Assembly: GCF_002081825.1 (NCBI RefSeq)
Contig: NZ_MUKU01000046.1
Span: 1-36,588 of the forward strand
Reading direction: 5' to 3'
DNA length: 36,588 nt
Origin: Chromobacterium haemolyticum
GTDB taxonomy: Bacteria; Pseudomonadota; Gammaproteobacteria; Burkholderiales; Chromobacteriaceae
Part shown: piece after piece, positions 26,150 to 34,231 of the stretch
Layout: every line of letters starts with the position of its first letter
How positions within the stretch are numbered: the stretch's first letter is position 1
Notes under the pieces: generated by a model
Database searches by the model: none
What the model was told of the DNA's origin: nothing
The model's input: only the letters and a program-made list of their open reading frames with translations
Translations under genes and position numbers: made by a program

Positions 26150-27251
26150 GACTGATCCTTACTTTGACCCGGACGATTATAGCGACATCTCGGAAAACGA
26201 GATATCCGCTACACAACAACTTGATGTTCCGCTGTCGCTGGGCGGCGAACGGCTGGACGCCGCGCTGGCGAAATTGATGCCGGAATACTCGCGCAGCCGT
26301 CTTACGCAATGGATCAAAGATGGCCACGTGCTGCTGGACGGAAAAACCGCCGCGCCCAAGACCAAGGTGCTGGGGGGCGAGAAGCTGGACGTCACCCTGA
26401 TGCGCAGCAACGAGGAGATGGCCTTCCAGCCGGAAGCCATGGACTTGCCCATCATTTTTGAAGACGACCACATCCTGGTGATCAACAAGCCGGCCGGCCT
26501 GGTGGTGCACCCCGCCTCCGGCAACTGGAGCGGCACCCTGCTCAACGGCCTGCTGCACCACTGCCCGGCGCTGGCCCAAGTGCCGCGCGCCGGCATTGTG
26601 CACCGGCTGGACAAGGACACGAGCGGCTTGATGGTGGTGGCCAAGACGCTGCCGGCCCAGACCGAACTGGTGCGCCAGTTGCAGGCGCGCACCGTCAAGC
26701 GCATCTACCGCGCCATCGCCGACGGCAACGTGCCGTTTGACGGCACCATCGAAACCCAGATGGGCCGCGACCCGCACAACCGCCTGAAAATGGCGGTGCT
26801 GAAATTTGGCGGCAAACAGGCCATCACCCATGTGCGGGTGCTGGAGCGCTTCGCCAGCCACTCCTATATCGAGTGCAAGCTGGAAACCGGCCGCACCCAC
26901 CAGATCCGCGTGCATATGCGCGAAGCCAACCACCCGCTGGCCGGCGACCCCATCTACGGCAACCTGCGCCACAAGATGGACGAAGACATCGCCGCCGTGG
27001 TCAAGTCGCTGGGCCGCCAGGCGCTGCACGCTTACTCCCTGACCCTGGTGCACCCGGCCAGCGGCGAGGAGCGCAACTGGAAAGCGCCGCTGCCGGAAGA
27101 CCTGCGCCACCTGCTGGACGTGCTGCGCGGCGACGGCGACGCCGCCGACGACGCGCCGCTGCCGCAGTTGCTGGACGAGGCGGAAGACGAGGACTGGGAC
27201 GAAGAAGACGACGAAGACGACGGCGACGTGGAGGTGATCTATGTCCGCTGA
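26148..27251 (+). CDS. rluD: 23S rRNA pseudouridine synthase D
   Basis: The 367-residue RluA-family enzyme modifies positions 1911, 1915 and 1917 in helix 69. An N-terminal S4 domain (LGGERLDAALAKLMPEYSRS) precedes the catalytic core with VPRAGIVHRLDKDTSGLMVVAK (Asp155 as nucleophile) and LETGRTHQIRVHM. The C-terminus is extended by a strongly acidic tail (DEAEDEDWDEEDDEDDGD) not found in E. coli RluD. The start at 26148 (MTDPYFDPDD) has no clear ribosome site and overlaps bamD's ATG on the other strand; in-frame codons further upstream lie inside bamD. It is coupled to pgeF by an 11-base overlap. Confidence 0.9.
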   Translation: MTDPYFDPDDYSDISENEISATQQLDVPLSLGGERLDAALAKLMPEYSRSRLTQWIKDGHVLLDGKTAAPKTKVLGGEKLDVTLMRSNEEMAFQPEAMDLPIIFEDDHILVINKPAGLVVHPASGNWSGTLLNGLLHHCPALAQVPRAGIVHRLDKDTSGLMVVAKTLPAQTELVRQLQARTVKRIYRAIADGNVPFDGTIETQMGRDPHNRLKMAVLKFGGKQAITHVRVLERFASHSYIECKLETGRTHQIRVHMREANHPLAGDPIYGNLRHKMDEDIAAVVKSLGRQALHAYSLTLVHPASGEERNWKAPLPEDLRHLLDVLRGDGDAADDAPLPQLLDEAEDEDWDEEDDEDDGDVEVIYVR

Positions 27252-27996
27252 GCTGTCCGCCGAGCAAGCGCCGGACTGGCTGGAGGCCGACTGGCCCGCG
27301 CCGCCCAATGTGCGCACCCTGATCACCACCCGCAACGGCGGCGTCAGCGCCGCGCCCTTTCACAGCCTGAACCTGGGCCTGCACGTGGGCGACGACCCGG
27401 CCGCCGTGGCCGCCAACCGCGCGCTGCTGCGCCAACAACTGCCGGCGGAACCGGCTTGGCTGAATCAGGTGCACGGCGTGACGGTGCTGAACGCGGCCGA
27501 GGTGGGCGCCCAGCCCCCGGACGCCGACGCCAGCTTCAGCCGCCAGCCCGGCACGGTGTGCGCAATCATGACCGCGGACTGCCTGCCGCTCTTGCTGTGC
27601 AATAGCGAAGGCACCGTAGTGGCCGCCGCCCACGCCGGCTGGCGCGGGCTGTGCGACGGCGTAATAGAAGCCGCCGTGGCCGCCTGCAACGAGCGCCCGG
27701 CGCGGCTGATGGCCTGGCTGGGCCCCGCCATCGGCCCGGATGCCTTTGAAGTGGGCGCGGAAGTGCGCGCCGCCTTCATGGAACGCAACCCGGCCGCCGC
27801 GGCCGCCTTCAGCGACATTGGCGACGGCAAATACCTGGCCGACATCTACGCGCTGGCGCGCCAGCGCCTGAACGCCGCCGGCGTGGAACAGATCTACGGC
27901 GGCGAAGAATGCACGGTGATAGACCGCGCGCGCTTCTTCTCCTACCGCCGCGACGGCCAGACCGGCCGCATGGCCAGCCTGATCTGGCTGGAGTAA
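27241..27996 (+). CDS. pgeF: Peptidoglycan-editing factor / purine nucleoside phosphorylase, YfiH family
   Basis: The 251-residue protein belongs to the Cu/Zn-binding laccase-domain (DUF152) family. The metal ligands are visible: His in NQVHGVTV, Cys in TADCLPLLL and His in AHAGWRGL. E. coli YfiH/PgeF corrects L-Ser misincorporation in peptidoglycan precursors, and homologues have purine nucleoside phosphorylase activity. The rluD-pgeF order is conserved in many proteobacteria. Its TAA stop (27994-27996) is the left target copy of MITE copy 3. Confidence 0.92.
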   Translation: MSAELSAEQAPDWLEADWPAPPNVRTLITTRNGGVSAAPFHSLNLGLHVGDDPAAVAANRALLRQQLPAEPAWLNQVHGVTVLNAAEVGAQPPDADASFSRQPGTVCAIMTADCLPLLLCNSEGTVVAAAHAGWRGLCDGVIEAAVAACNERPARLMAWLGPAIGPDAFEVGAEVRAAFMERNPAAAAAFSDIGDGKYLADIYALARQRLNAAGVEQIYGGEECTVIDRARFFSYRRDGQTGRMASLIWLE

Positions 27997-28141
27997 GAAT
28001 CTGTTTACGATCTGCTGCGCGTCGGTAGAGCGATTGTGCGATGAGTGCCGGCTTCGAAATACTCATGTACCACACGTACATTCCGCTTTCTCAGCCGCAA
28101 CGCCTTGTCTCGTCTTAGCTCGCAAGATTTTGAACAGGCTC
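27997..28141. mobile_element. MITE-like element, copy 3 (145 bp)
   Basis: It starts with GAATCTGTTTACGATCT (27997-28013) and ends with AGATTTTGAACAGGCTC (28125-28141), an imperfect inverted repeat. It is flanked by TAA at 27994-27996 (the pgeF stop) and at 28142-28144. The interior is close to copies 2 and 4: GAAATACTCATGTACC, ACGTACATTCCGCTTTCTC, AGCCGCAACGCCTTGTCTCG. Confidence 0.85.
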
Positions 28142-28144
28142 TAA

Positions 28145-28283
28145 GAGCCTGTTCATCGTCTGCTGCGCTTCAGCGATACGGGGTTAAAAACAAGCTCAAA
28201 ATGCTCATGTACCACGAGTACATTCCGCTTTCTCAGCCGCAACGCCTTGTCTCGCCTTAGCTCGCGAGATCGTAAACACGTTC
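28145..28283. mobile_element. MITE-like element, copy 4 (139 bp), in tandem with copy 3
   Basis: GAGCCTGTTCATCGTCT (28145-28161) pairs with AGATCGTAAACACGTTC (28267-28283), each with a few changes from the consensus. It shares the single TAA (28142-28144) with copy 3. The right flank is CAA. Its last 80 bases are nearly identical to copy 3, while the first third has diverged. Confidence 0.82.
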
Positions 28284-28301
28284 CAAGACGCCCGCCCCAT
28301 G

Positions 28302-28325
28302 GCCCCGCCGCATGCGGGGCTTTTC
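28302..28325 (+). terminator. Terminator after the rluD-pgeF operon
   Basis: GCCCCGC/GCGGGGC (28302-28308, 28314-28320) has loop CGCAT, followed by TTTTC. Because two MITEs were inserted after pgeF, it is now 306 bases from the stop codon. From 28326 to about 28599 I see no gene or clear signal. Confidence 0.75.
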
Positions 28326-28599
28326 ATTGATTGCGCGGTCAGACAGGCCAAAAACCCAACACACCAATTACGCACCACTTCCCCCCAACTCAGCACTGCC
28401 CGCGCCCTGATGCAAATCCACAACATCTAGTGGCCCGCGCCACCCACCCCGCTGCGGCTTGTTTCAACGAGCTTTCCTGCCTACAGAATAAAATGTGTCG
28501 GCCGGCCAAAAAAAATCTCAGGCCCCGCAAAGCCAGCAACCACGGGCTTTCGCCCCAAATTCCCGCCAAAACAGCCATTAAATCTTCCGCTGTCAAGAC

Positions 28600-28628
28600 T
28601 TGTACTGCCCCATACTCAACACTAGAAT
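28600..28628 (+). promoter_or_regulatory. Candidate nrdA promoter
   Basis: TTGTAC (28600-28605) and TAGAAT (28623-28628) are 17 bases apart; the -10 matches five of six consensus bases. This gives a leader of about 140 bases before the nrdA ATG. The -10 element lies inside the first NrdR-like box. Confidence 0.55.
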
Positions 28629-28666
28629 TTGGGTGTTCCGCGAGCTACAAACAATACATATTGTGT
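28619..28666. promoter_or_regulatory. Pair of NrdR-box-like sites, 32-bp centre spacing
   Basis: Site 1 is ACACTAGAATTTGGGT (28619-28634) and site 2 is ACAATACATATTGTGT (28651-28666). Against the known NrdR consensus (ACACTATATATAGTGT-like) they match about 11 and 13 of 16 positions, and the 32-base spacing (three helical turns) is the arrangement known for NrdR box pairs. NrdR is the ATP-cone repressor of ribonucleotide reductase genes. Site 1 covers the proposed -10, consistent with repression. Confidence 0.65.
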
Positions 28667-28709
28667 TTACCCACAGCTCGCGCACAGCTTTTCAACAGAT
28701 TTGTCCACA
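28667..28709 (+). promoter_or_regulatory. Two DnaA-box-like sites in the nrdA leader
   Basis: TTACCCACA (28667-28675) and TTGTCCACA (28701-28709) each differ by one base from the DnaA box TTATCCACA, in the same orientation. DnaA regulation of nrdAB through two boxes is known in E. coli. Single-mismatch boxes are common by chance, so the weight comes from the pairing and location. Confidence 0.45.
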
Positions 28710-28774
28710 GCCGGCCTGCCCTTCGGGAAACGCAGTAACGGAAGGACGCAACCACCCACCTTATCGAGGGCTAC

Positions 28775-31630
28775 ATGCAATTGACCACCTTTGAAGGGCA
28801 GACCGCCGCAGAACTCGGCCGCGCAGCCGCGCCCAAGGCCGATTTCAGCCAGTACAAAACCATCCGTCGCAACGGTGCGGTGGTGCCGTTCGAACCCGTC
28901 AAGATCTCCATCGCCATGACCAAAGCCTTCCTGGCCGTCATGGGCCACCAGGGCGCCACCTCCGCCAGCCTGCGCGAAAAAGTCGCCCAGCTGAGCGAAC
29001 AAGTGGCCAGCGCCCTGATGCGCCGCAAACCGGAAGGCGGAGCCATCCACATCGAAGACATCCAGGACCAGGTGGAACTGTCTCTGATGCGCTTTGGCGA
29101 GCATGATGTAGCCCGCGCCTACGTGCTGTACCGCGAACAACGCTCCCAAGAGCGCGCCGCCCGCGGCGAAGCCCTGACCCAGGTGCAGATCAACGTGGTG
29201 CGCAAAGACGGCCGCAAGCTGCCGCTGGACGTGGCCCGCCTGCGCGCCACCATCGAATCCGCCAGCCAAAACCTGGCCGGCATCGACATCGACGCCATCC
29301 TCAGCGAAACCCTGAAGAATATTTACGACGGCGTCAGCGAAGACGAAGTCAACAAATCCGCCATCCTGGCCGCCCGCTCCATGATTGAGCAGGACCCGGC
29401 TTACGATTACGTGACCGCCCGCCTGCTGCTGAACAACATCCGCCTGGAAATCCTGGGCGAAGCCGTCAGCCAGGAAGAAATGGCCAAGCAGTACGCGCTG
29501 TACTTCCCCACCTTCATCAAGAAAGGCATCGACGCCGAACTGCTGGATGAAAAACTGGGCGAATACGACCTGAAAAAAATGGGCGCCGCGCTGGACGCCA
29601 ACCGCGACCTGAAGTTTGGCTACCTGGGCCTGCAAACCCTGTTTGACCGCTACTTCCTGCACGTGGACGGCACCCGCATCGAAATGCCGCAGGCCTTCTA
29701 CATGCGCGTGGCCATGGGCCTGGCGCTGAACGAAGTGAACCGCGAAGAGCGCGCCATCGAGTTCTACAACGTGCTCTCCAGCTTCGACTTCATGTCGTCC
29801 ACCCCCACCCTGTTCAACTCCGGCACCCGTCGCAGCCAGCTGTCCAGCTGCTACCTGACCACCATTGCCGACGACCTGGACGGCATCTACGAAGGCATCA
29901 AGGAAAACGCCCTGCTGTCCAAGTTTGCCGGCGGCCTGGGCAATGACTGGACCTCCGTGCGCGCCATGGGCTCCCACATCAAGGGCACCAACGGCAAATC
30001 CCAGGGCGTGGTGCCGTTCCTGAAAGTGGTCAACGACACCGCCGTGGCGGTGAACCAGGGCGGCAAACGCAAAGGCGCCGTCTGCGCCTACCTGGAAACC
30101 TGGCACGCGGACATTGAAGAATTCCTGGAGCTGCGCAAGAACACCGGCGACGACCGCCGCCGCACCCACGACATGAACACCGCCAACTGGATTCCGGACC
30201 TGTTCATGAAGCGCGTGATGGAAGGCGCGGACTGGACCCTGCTGTCCCCGTCCGAAGCCCCGGACCTGCACGACCTGTACGGCGCGGCCTTCGAGAAGCG
30301 CTACAAGGAATACGAAGCCATGGGCGAGCGCGGCGAGCTCAAGGTGTACAAGCGCATCCCGGCGCTGTCCCTGTGGCGCAAAATGCTGACCATGCTGTTT
30401 GAAACCGGCCACCCGTGGATGACCTTCAAGGACCCGTGCAACATCCGCAGCCCGCAGCAACACATGGGCGTGGTGCACAGCTCCAACCTTTGCACCGAGA
30501 TCACCCTCAACACCAATGAGGACGAAATCGCGGTCTGCAACCTGGGTTCCGTCAACCTGTCCGCCCACCTGAAGGCCGACGGCAGCCTGGACGCCGAAAA
30601 ACTGCAGCGCACCATCCGCATCGCCCTGCGCATGCTGGACAACGTCGTCGACATCAACTTCTACCCGGTGAAGAAGGCGCGCAACTCCAACCTGAAACAC
30701 CGTCCGGTGGGCATGGGCATCATGGGCTTCCAGGACTGCCTGCACCAGAAGCGCGTGGCCTACGGCTCCGACGCCGCGGTGGAGTTTGCCGACGAATCCA
30801 TGGAAATGGTGGCCTACTACGCTTACTGGGCGTCCACCGAACTGGCGGAAGAACGCGGCCGCTACCCATCCTACAAGGGCAGCCTGTGGGACCGCGGCAT
30901 CCTGCCGCACGACAGCATCAACCTGCTGGCGGCCGAACGCGGCGGCTTCCTGGAAGTGGACCGCAGCGAACGCATGGACTGGAACGCGCTGCGCGAACGC
31001 GTGAAGACCCACGGCATGCGCAACAGCAACTGCCTGGCCATCGCGCCCACCGCCACCATCGCCAACATCATCGGCGTATCGGCGAGCATTGAGCCGACCT
31101 ACCAGAACCTGTTCGTCAAATCCAACCTGTCCGGCGAATTCACCGTCACCAACGAATACCTGGTGCGCGACCTGAAAGCCGCCGGCCTGTGGGACGAAGT
31201 CATGGTGGCCGACCTCAAATACTTTGACGGCAGCCTGGGCCAGATCGACCGCGTGCCGGCCGAACTGAAAGCCCTCTACGCCACCGCCTTTGAACTGGAC
31301 CCGCGCTGGCTGGTGGAAGCAGCCTCCCGCCGCCAGAAGTGGATCGACCAGGCTCAGTCCCTGAACCTGTACATGGCGGGCGCCTCCGGCAAGAAACTGG
31401 ACGAGCTGTACAAGCACGCCTGGTTGCGCGGCCTGAAAACCACCTACTACCTGCGCACCCTGGCCGCCACCAGCGCCGAGAAATCCACCGGCCGCGGCGG
31501 CGAACTGAACGCGGTGTCCAACAGCCACAGCCAAGCGGCCGCGGCACCGGAAGCCGTGGTGGACAACACCCCGGCCACCGACGCCAAGTTCTGCAGCATC
31601 GACAACCCGGATTGCGAAAGCTGCCAATAA
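28775..31630 (+). CDS. nrdA: Class Ia ribonucleoside-diphosphate reductase, alpha subunit
   Basis: The 951-residue product reduces NDPs to dNDPs. Two ATP-cone domains are visible at the N-terminus (about 28-118 from KTIRRNGAVVPFEPVKISIA and about 131-225 from INVVRKDGRKLPLDVARLRA); E. coli NrdA has one. Active-site residues are Cys in SQLSSCYL, the N-x-C-x-E set in SSNLCTEITLN, and Cys in VCNLGSVNLS. The C-terminal redox pair is in NPDCESCQ. The start at 28775 has GAGGG five bases upstream. The nrdB gene is 1.46 kb away, beyond three small genes on the same strand. Confidence 0.97.
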   Translation: MQLTTFEGQTAAELGRAAAPKADFSQYKTIRRNGAVVPFEPVKISIAMTKAFLAVMGHQGATSASLREKVAQLSEQVASALMRRKPEGGAIHIEDIQDQVELSLMRFGEHDVARAYVLYREQRSQERAARGEALTQVQINVVRKDGRKLPLDVARLRATIESASQNLAGIDIDAILSETLKNIYDGVSEDEVNKSAILAARSMIEQDPAYDYVTARLLLNNIRLEILGEAVSQEEMAKQYALYFPTFIKKGIDAELLDEKLGEYDLKKMGAALDANRDLKFGYLGLQTLFDRYFLHVDGTRIEMPQAFYMRVAMGLALNEVNREERAIEFYNVLSSFDFMSSTPTLFNSGTRRSQLSSCYLTTIADDLDGIYEGIKENALLSKFAGGLGNDWTSVRAMGSHIKGTNGKSQGVVPFLKVVNDTAVAVNQGGKRKGAVCAYLETWHADIEEFLELRKNTGDDRRRTHDMNTANWIPDLFMKRVMEGADWTLLSPSEAPDLHDLYGAAFEKRYKEYEAMGERGELKVYKRIPALSLWRKMLTMLFETGHPWMTFKDPCNIRSPQQHMGVVHSSNLCTEITLNTNEDEIAVCNLGSVNLSAHLKADGSLDAEKLQRTIRIALRMLDNVVDINFYPVKKARNSNLKHRPVGMGIMGFQDCLHQKRVAYGSDAAVEFADESMEMVAYYAYWASTELAEERGRYPSYKGSLWDRGILPHDSINLLAAERGGFLEVDRSERMDWNALRERVKTHGMRNSNCLAIAPTATIANIIGVSASIEPTYQNLFVKSNLSGEFTVTNEYLVRDLKAAGLWDEVMVADLKYFDGSLGQIDRVPAELKALYATAFELDPRWLVEAASRRQKWIDQAQSLNLYMAGASGKKLDELYKHAWLRGLKTTYYLRTLAATSAEKSTGRGGELNAVSNSHSQAAAAPEAVVDNTPATDAKFCSIDNPDCESCQ

Positions 31631-31680
31631 GGCGGAAGCAGCCATCCTGGCTTGAACGGCCGGCCCCTCGGGGCTGGTCT

Positions 31681-31805
31681 AGCCTGGCCCCGGCCAGGCT
31701 CCATCTCACAGCCCGTTGCACACAGCCGGCTGTGACATGGCCCCGCAATCCGGCCACCCCTCCCATTGGCCAGCCGCCTGCCCGTTCAGACGGCTGGCCA
31801 ATGGG
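31681..31805. repeat. Cluster of three perfect palindromes after nrdA
   Basis: Between nrdA and the next gene there are: AGCCTGGCC/GGCCAGGCT with a two-base gap (31681-31700); the 14-bp palindrome CACAGCCGGCTGTG (31721-31734); and a 15-bp perfect stem CCCATTGGCCAGCCG/CGGCTGGCCAATGGG with a 14-base loop (31762-31776, 31791-31805). None has a U-tract, so simple termination is unlikely. Transcript processing or stability control, or a dispersed repeat, are possible. Confidence 0.7.
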
Positions 31806-31878
31806 GAACGTAGCAATAAACCGCGCCAGACCGTAACGGCAGCGGACACAGCACACACGCAAAACCAGGGGAAACCGG

Positions 31879-32259
31879 ATGAATATAGAAGAATTTTTCA
31901 ACAGCTACGCCGTGGGCTACAGCCAGCTGGATGTGCCCCAAGTGAGCGCGCACTTCACCGTGCCCTTCACTGCCATCCATCAGGGAGACCTGAGCAGCTG
32001 GGACGACATAGCATCGCTGCGCGACACCACCACCGCCTTGCTGGCGTGGTACCGCAGCCAGGGCTTCATCAGCGCCAGCCACCAACTGGACAGCGTGCTG
32101 AATTTTGGCAACGACGCCGCCAGCGCCCGCGTGCGCTGGATTGTGCAACGCCAGGACCAGCCGGCCTGGGAATACTGCACCGGCTACCACCTGAAACGGG
32201 TGGACGGCCAGTGGAAGATTTACGGCCTGGTCCAGTATCAAGACGCGCCGCAGCAGTAA
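31879..32259 (+). CDS. NTF2-like (SnoaL-fold) protein
   Basis: The 126-residue product has the cone-shaped NTF2-like pattern: helix MNIEEFFNSYAVGYSQLD, VSAHFTVPFTAIHQGD, helix LRDTTTALLAWYRSQGF, strands LNFGNDAASARVRWIVQRQ and YCTGYHLKRVDGQWKIYGL. Function cannot be told from the fold; such proteins include small isomerases and binding proteins. GGGG lies nine bases before the start. It is the first of three small genes between nrdA and nrdB, with palindromic RNA-forming sequence on both sides. Confidence 0.75.
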   Translation: MNIEEFFNSYAVGYSQLDVPQVSAHFTVPFTAIHQGDLSSWDDIASLRDTTTALLAWYRSQGFISASHQLDSVLNFGNDAASARVRWIVQRQDQPAWEYCTGYHLKRVDGQWKIYGLVQYQDAPQQ

Positions 32260-32274
32260 GTAGTGCCCAGCCTC

Positions 32275-32333
32275 AAGCCGCTTGCCCCCCAGGCGGCTTC
32301 GGGATGGAAACGCCGCCGGCCCGCCATGCGGGC
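32275..32333. repeat. Two small hairpins between the NTF2-like gene and the next ORF
   Basis: AAGCCGC/GCGGCTT (32275-32281, 32293-32299) and GCCCGC/GCGGGC around CAT (32319-32333). Neither is followed by a T run. They add to the hairpin-rich spacer pattern of this operon; nothing else is evident in 32334-32430. Confidence 0.45.
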
Positions 32334-32445
32334 AGACGGAAACAGCTCAAGACCAAGCAAGCAAGCGCGGCGGGTTTTGGGCGGGTTCCAGGAAGACGAG
32401 GCCCACGGCCCCGCCGCCACCAGCCAGGCTTCAGCAGGAGGTCAG

Positions 32446-32832
32446 ATGCAAGCGTTTGAAAATATCCGGATCAACGGGTTTTGCGAACAAAGAACCCACA
32501 ACCCCGACAAGCAGTTTGTGCTGTTCAATATGTACCTGACGCTGAACCAGGCCCCGCCCTGCGAATGGAAGGACCTGTTCAACGAAGCCCGCCGCCTGCC
32601 GCGCCAAAAGGTGTGGCGCAAAGCCTGGGTAGAAGCGGACGCACTGGTGGTGTACTGCCAGCCGGAAGAACTGCAGCAGCAAATAGAGCTGCTCAAACAA
32701 GACATAGAACAAGCCAACCGGCAATACCGCCAGCTGCTGAAGCTGCGGCAGCCGCGCGGCAGCCAGGTGGAGCAGGAGGAAAGCAGCGAACGCCAGCTGA
32801 TCCACCGCCTCAGCCAACAGCTGCGCTTCTGA
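32446..32832 (+). CDS. Hypothetical protein with C-terminal coiled coil, between nrdA and nrdB
   Basis: The 128-residue product begins MQAFENIRINGFCEQRTHNP. A globular N-terminal half (FVLFNMYLTLNQAPPCEWKD, VWRKAWVEADALVVYCQPEE) is followed by a helical Gln/Leu/Glu-rich segment (about 80-128: LQQQIELLKQDIEQANRQYR). I do not recognise a family. The start at 32446 is set by AGGAGG nine bases upstream; the frame is open further left, but that is non-coding in character. The next small gene starts 13 bases after its stop. Confidence 0.72.
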   Translation: MQAFENIRINGFCEQRTHNPDKQFVLFNMYLTLNQAPPCEWKDLFNEARRLPRQKVWRKAWVEADALVVYCQPEELQQQIELLKQDIEQANRQYRQLLKLRQPRGSQVEQEESSERQLIHRLSQQLRF

Positions 32833-32845
32833 AAGGACGCCGCTC

Positions 32846-33070
32846 ATGAGCGCCACCGCATTCTGTATCGCCCGCCATGGCGAACATGGCAAAGACGCAG
32901 GCTACCGCAAACTGGGCAGCCTGCACGTAGACCTGGACCCGGTGCCGGCACTTGTCGCCGCGCCGCGCCAGATACAAATACTGCGCAAAAGCAGCCTGCC
33001 GCTCAGCCCCAGCCTGGCTGGCGACAAGCAGCCGCTGCCGCCCCAAATCACCGCGCCGGACGCGGAATAA
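32846..33070 (+). CDS. Small hypothetical protein (74 aa) directly before nrdB
   Basis: The product starts [20 protein letters not shown], then a hydrophilic stretch with [20 protein letters not shown] and a Pro-rich tail. AAAGGA lies ten bases before the ATG; it begins 13 bases after the previous stop and ends 19 bases before nrdB. No domain or family is recognised. Support is the tight operon spacing and the ribosome site only. Confidence 0.5.
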   Translation: MSATAFCIARHGEHGKDAGYRKLGSLHVDLDPVPALVAAPRQIQILRKSSLPLSPSLAGDKQPLPPQITAPDAE

Positions 33071-33089
33071 ATCCAAACAGGAGCCCTTA

Positions 33090-34169
33090 ATGCTGAACTT
33101 TGACGACACCATCGAAACCAAACCGGCCGCCCCCTCCGCGGGCGCCAACGCCGCCGGCCGCGTCAACGTGGTGGACAAAAAAGTGATCAACGGCACCACC
33201 GACGTCAACCAGCTCGTGCCCTTCAAACACAAATGGGCATGGGAAAAATACCTGGCCCAATGCGCCAACCACTGGATGCCGCAAGAAGTGAACATGCAGC
33301 GCGACATCGAACAGTGGAAAACCGGCCAGCTGACCGAAGACGAAATGCGCATCGTCAAGCGCAACCTCGGCTTCTTCGTGACCGCGGACTCCCTGGCCGC
33401 CAACAACATCGTGCTGGGCACCTACCGCCAGATCACCAGCCCGGAATGCCGCCAGTTCCTGCTGCGCCAAGCCTTTGACGAAGCCATCCACACCCACGCC
33501 TACCAATACATCGTGGAAAGCCTGGGCCTGGACGAAGGCGAAGTCTTCAACGCCTACAACGAAATCAAATCCATCCGCGACAAAGATGAATTCCTGATCC
33601 CCTTCATCGACGTACTGTGCGACCCGGCCTTCAAGACCGGCACACTGGAAAACGACCAGAAGCTGCTCAAATCCCTGATCGTGTTTGCCTGCATCATGGA
33701 AGGCCTGTTCTTCTACGTGGGCTTTGTGCAAATCCTGGCGCTGGGCCGTCAGAACAAAATGACCGGCGCGGCGGAACAGTACCAGTACATCCTGCGCGAC
33801 GAGTCCATGCACTGCAATTTCGGCATCGACCTGATCAACACCATCAAGCTGGAACAGCCGGAAATCTGGACCGAAAGCTTCAAGGCCGAGATCACCGAAC
33901 TGTTCAAGCACGCGGTGGAACTGGAATACGCTTACGCCGAAGACACTATGCCACGCGGCGTGCTGGGCCTAAACGCCAGCATGTTCAAGGAATACCTGCG
34001 CTTCATCGCCAACCGCCGCATGCAGCAGATTGGCCTGGACCAACTCTACCCCGGCGTGAACAACCCCTTCCCGTGGATGAGCGAGATGATCGACTTGAAG
34101 AAAGAGAAGAACTTCTTTGAGACGCGGGTTACTGAGTACCAGACTGGCGGGGCGTTGAGCTGGGATTAA
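33090..34169 (+). CDS. nrdB: Class Ia ribonucleoside-diphosphate reductase, beta subunit
   Basis: The 359-residue ferritin-like protein holds the di-iron/tyrosyl-radical cofactor. Ligands are Asp100 (TADSL), Glu131 and His134 (EAIHTHAY), Glu204 (MEGLFF), and Glu238 and His241 (DESMH); the radical Tyr is Tyr138. Spacings equal those of E. coli NrdB (84, 115, 118, 122, and 204, 238, 241). The start is the ATG at 33090 with GGAG eight bases upstream; the open frame before it belongs to the preceding small gene region. It is the last gene of the nrd cluster, followed by a strong terminator. Confidence 0.97.
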   Translation: MLNFDDTIETKPAAPSAGANAAGRVNVVDKKVINGTTDVNQLVPFKHKWAWEKYLAQCANHWMPQEVNMQRDIEQWKTGQLTEDEMRIVKRNLGFFVTADSLAANNIVLGTYRQITSPECRQFLLRQAFDEAIHTHAYQYIVESLGLDEGEVFNAYNEIKSIRDKDEFLIPFIDVLCDPAFKTGTLENDQKLLKSLIVFACIMEGLFFYVGFVQILALGRQNKMTGAAEQYQYILRDESMHCNFGIDLINTIKLEQPEIWTESFKAEITELFKHAVELEYAYAEDTMPRGVLGLNASMFKEYLRFIANRRMQQIGLDQLYPGVNNPFPWMSEMIDLKKEKNFFETRVTEYQTGGALSWD

Positions 34170-34175
34170 ATTATC

Positions 34176-34201
34176 AAAGCGCACGTAGTGCGCTTTTTTT
34201 T
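34176..34201 (+). terminator. Terminator after nrdB
   Basis: AAAGCGCAC/GTGCGCTTT (34176-34184, 34188-34196) has loop GTA and a run of eight T starting inside the stem. It marks the border between core genome and the AT-rich island. Confidence 0.9.
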
Positions 34202-34231
34202 ATCAAAAATAAATGACATTGGAGATGAATT

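Noticed and set aside
28200-28260. Short reading frame inside the MITE copies (MYHEYIPLSQPQRLVSP)
   Set aside because: It recurs only because the repeats are similar; no ribosome site and no longer frame.
28667-31645. Very long open frame on the minus strand opposite nrdA (992 codons)
   Set aside because: It is the mirror of a GC-rich coding gene with strong third-position bias; its protein is Val/Gly/His-rich with no domain, while nrdA on the plus strand is unmistakable.
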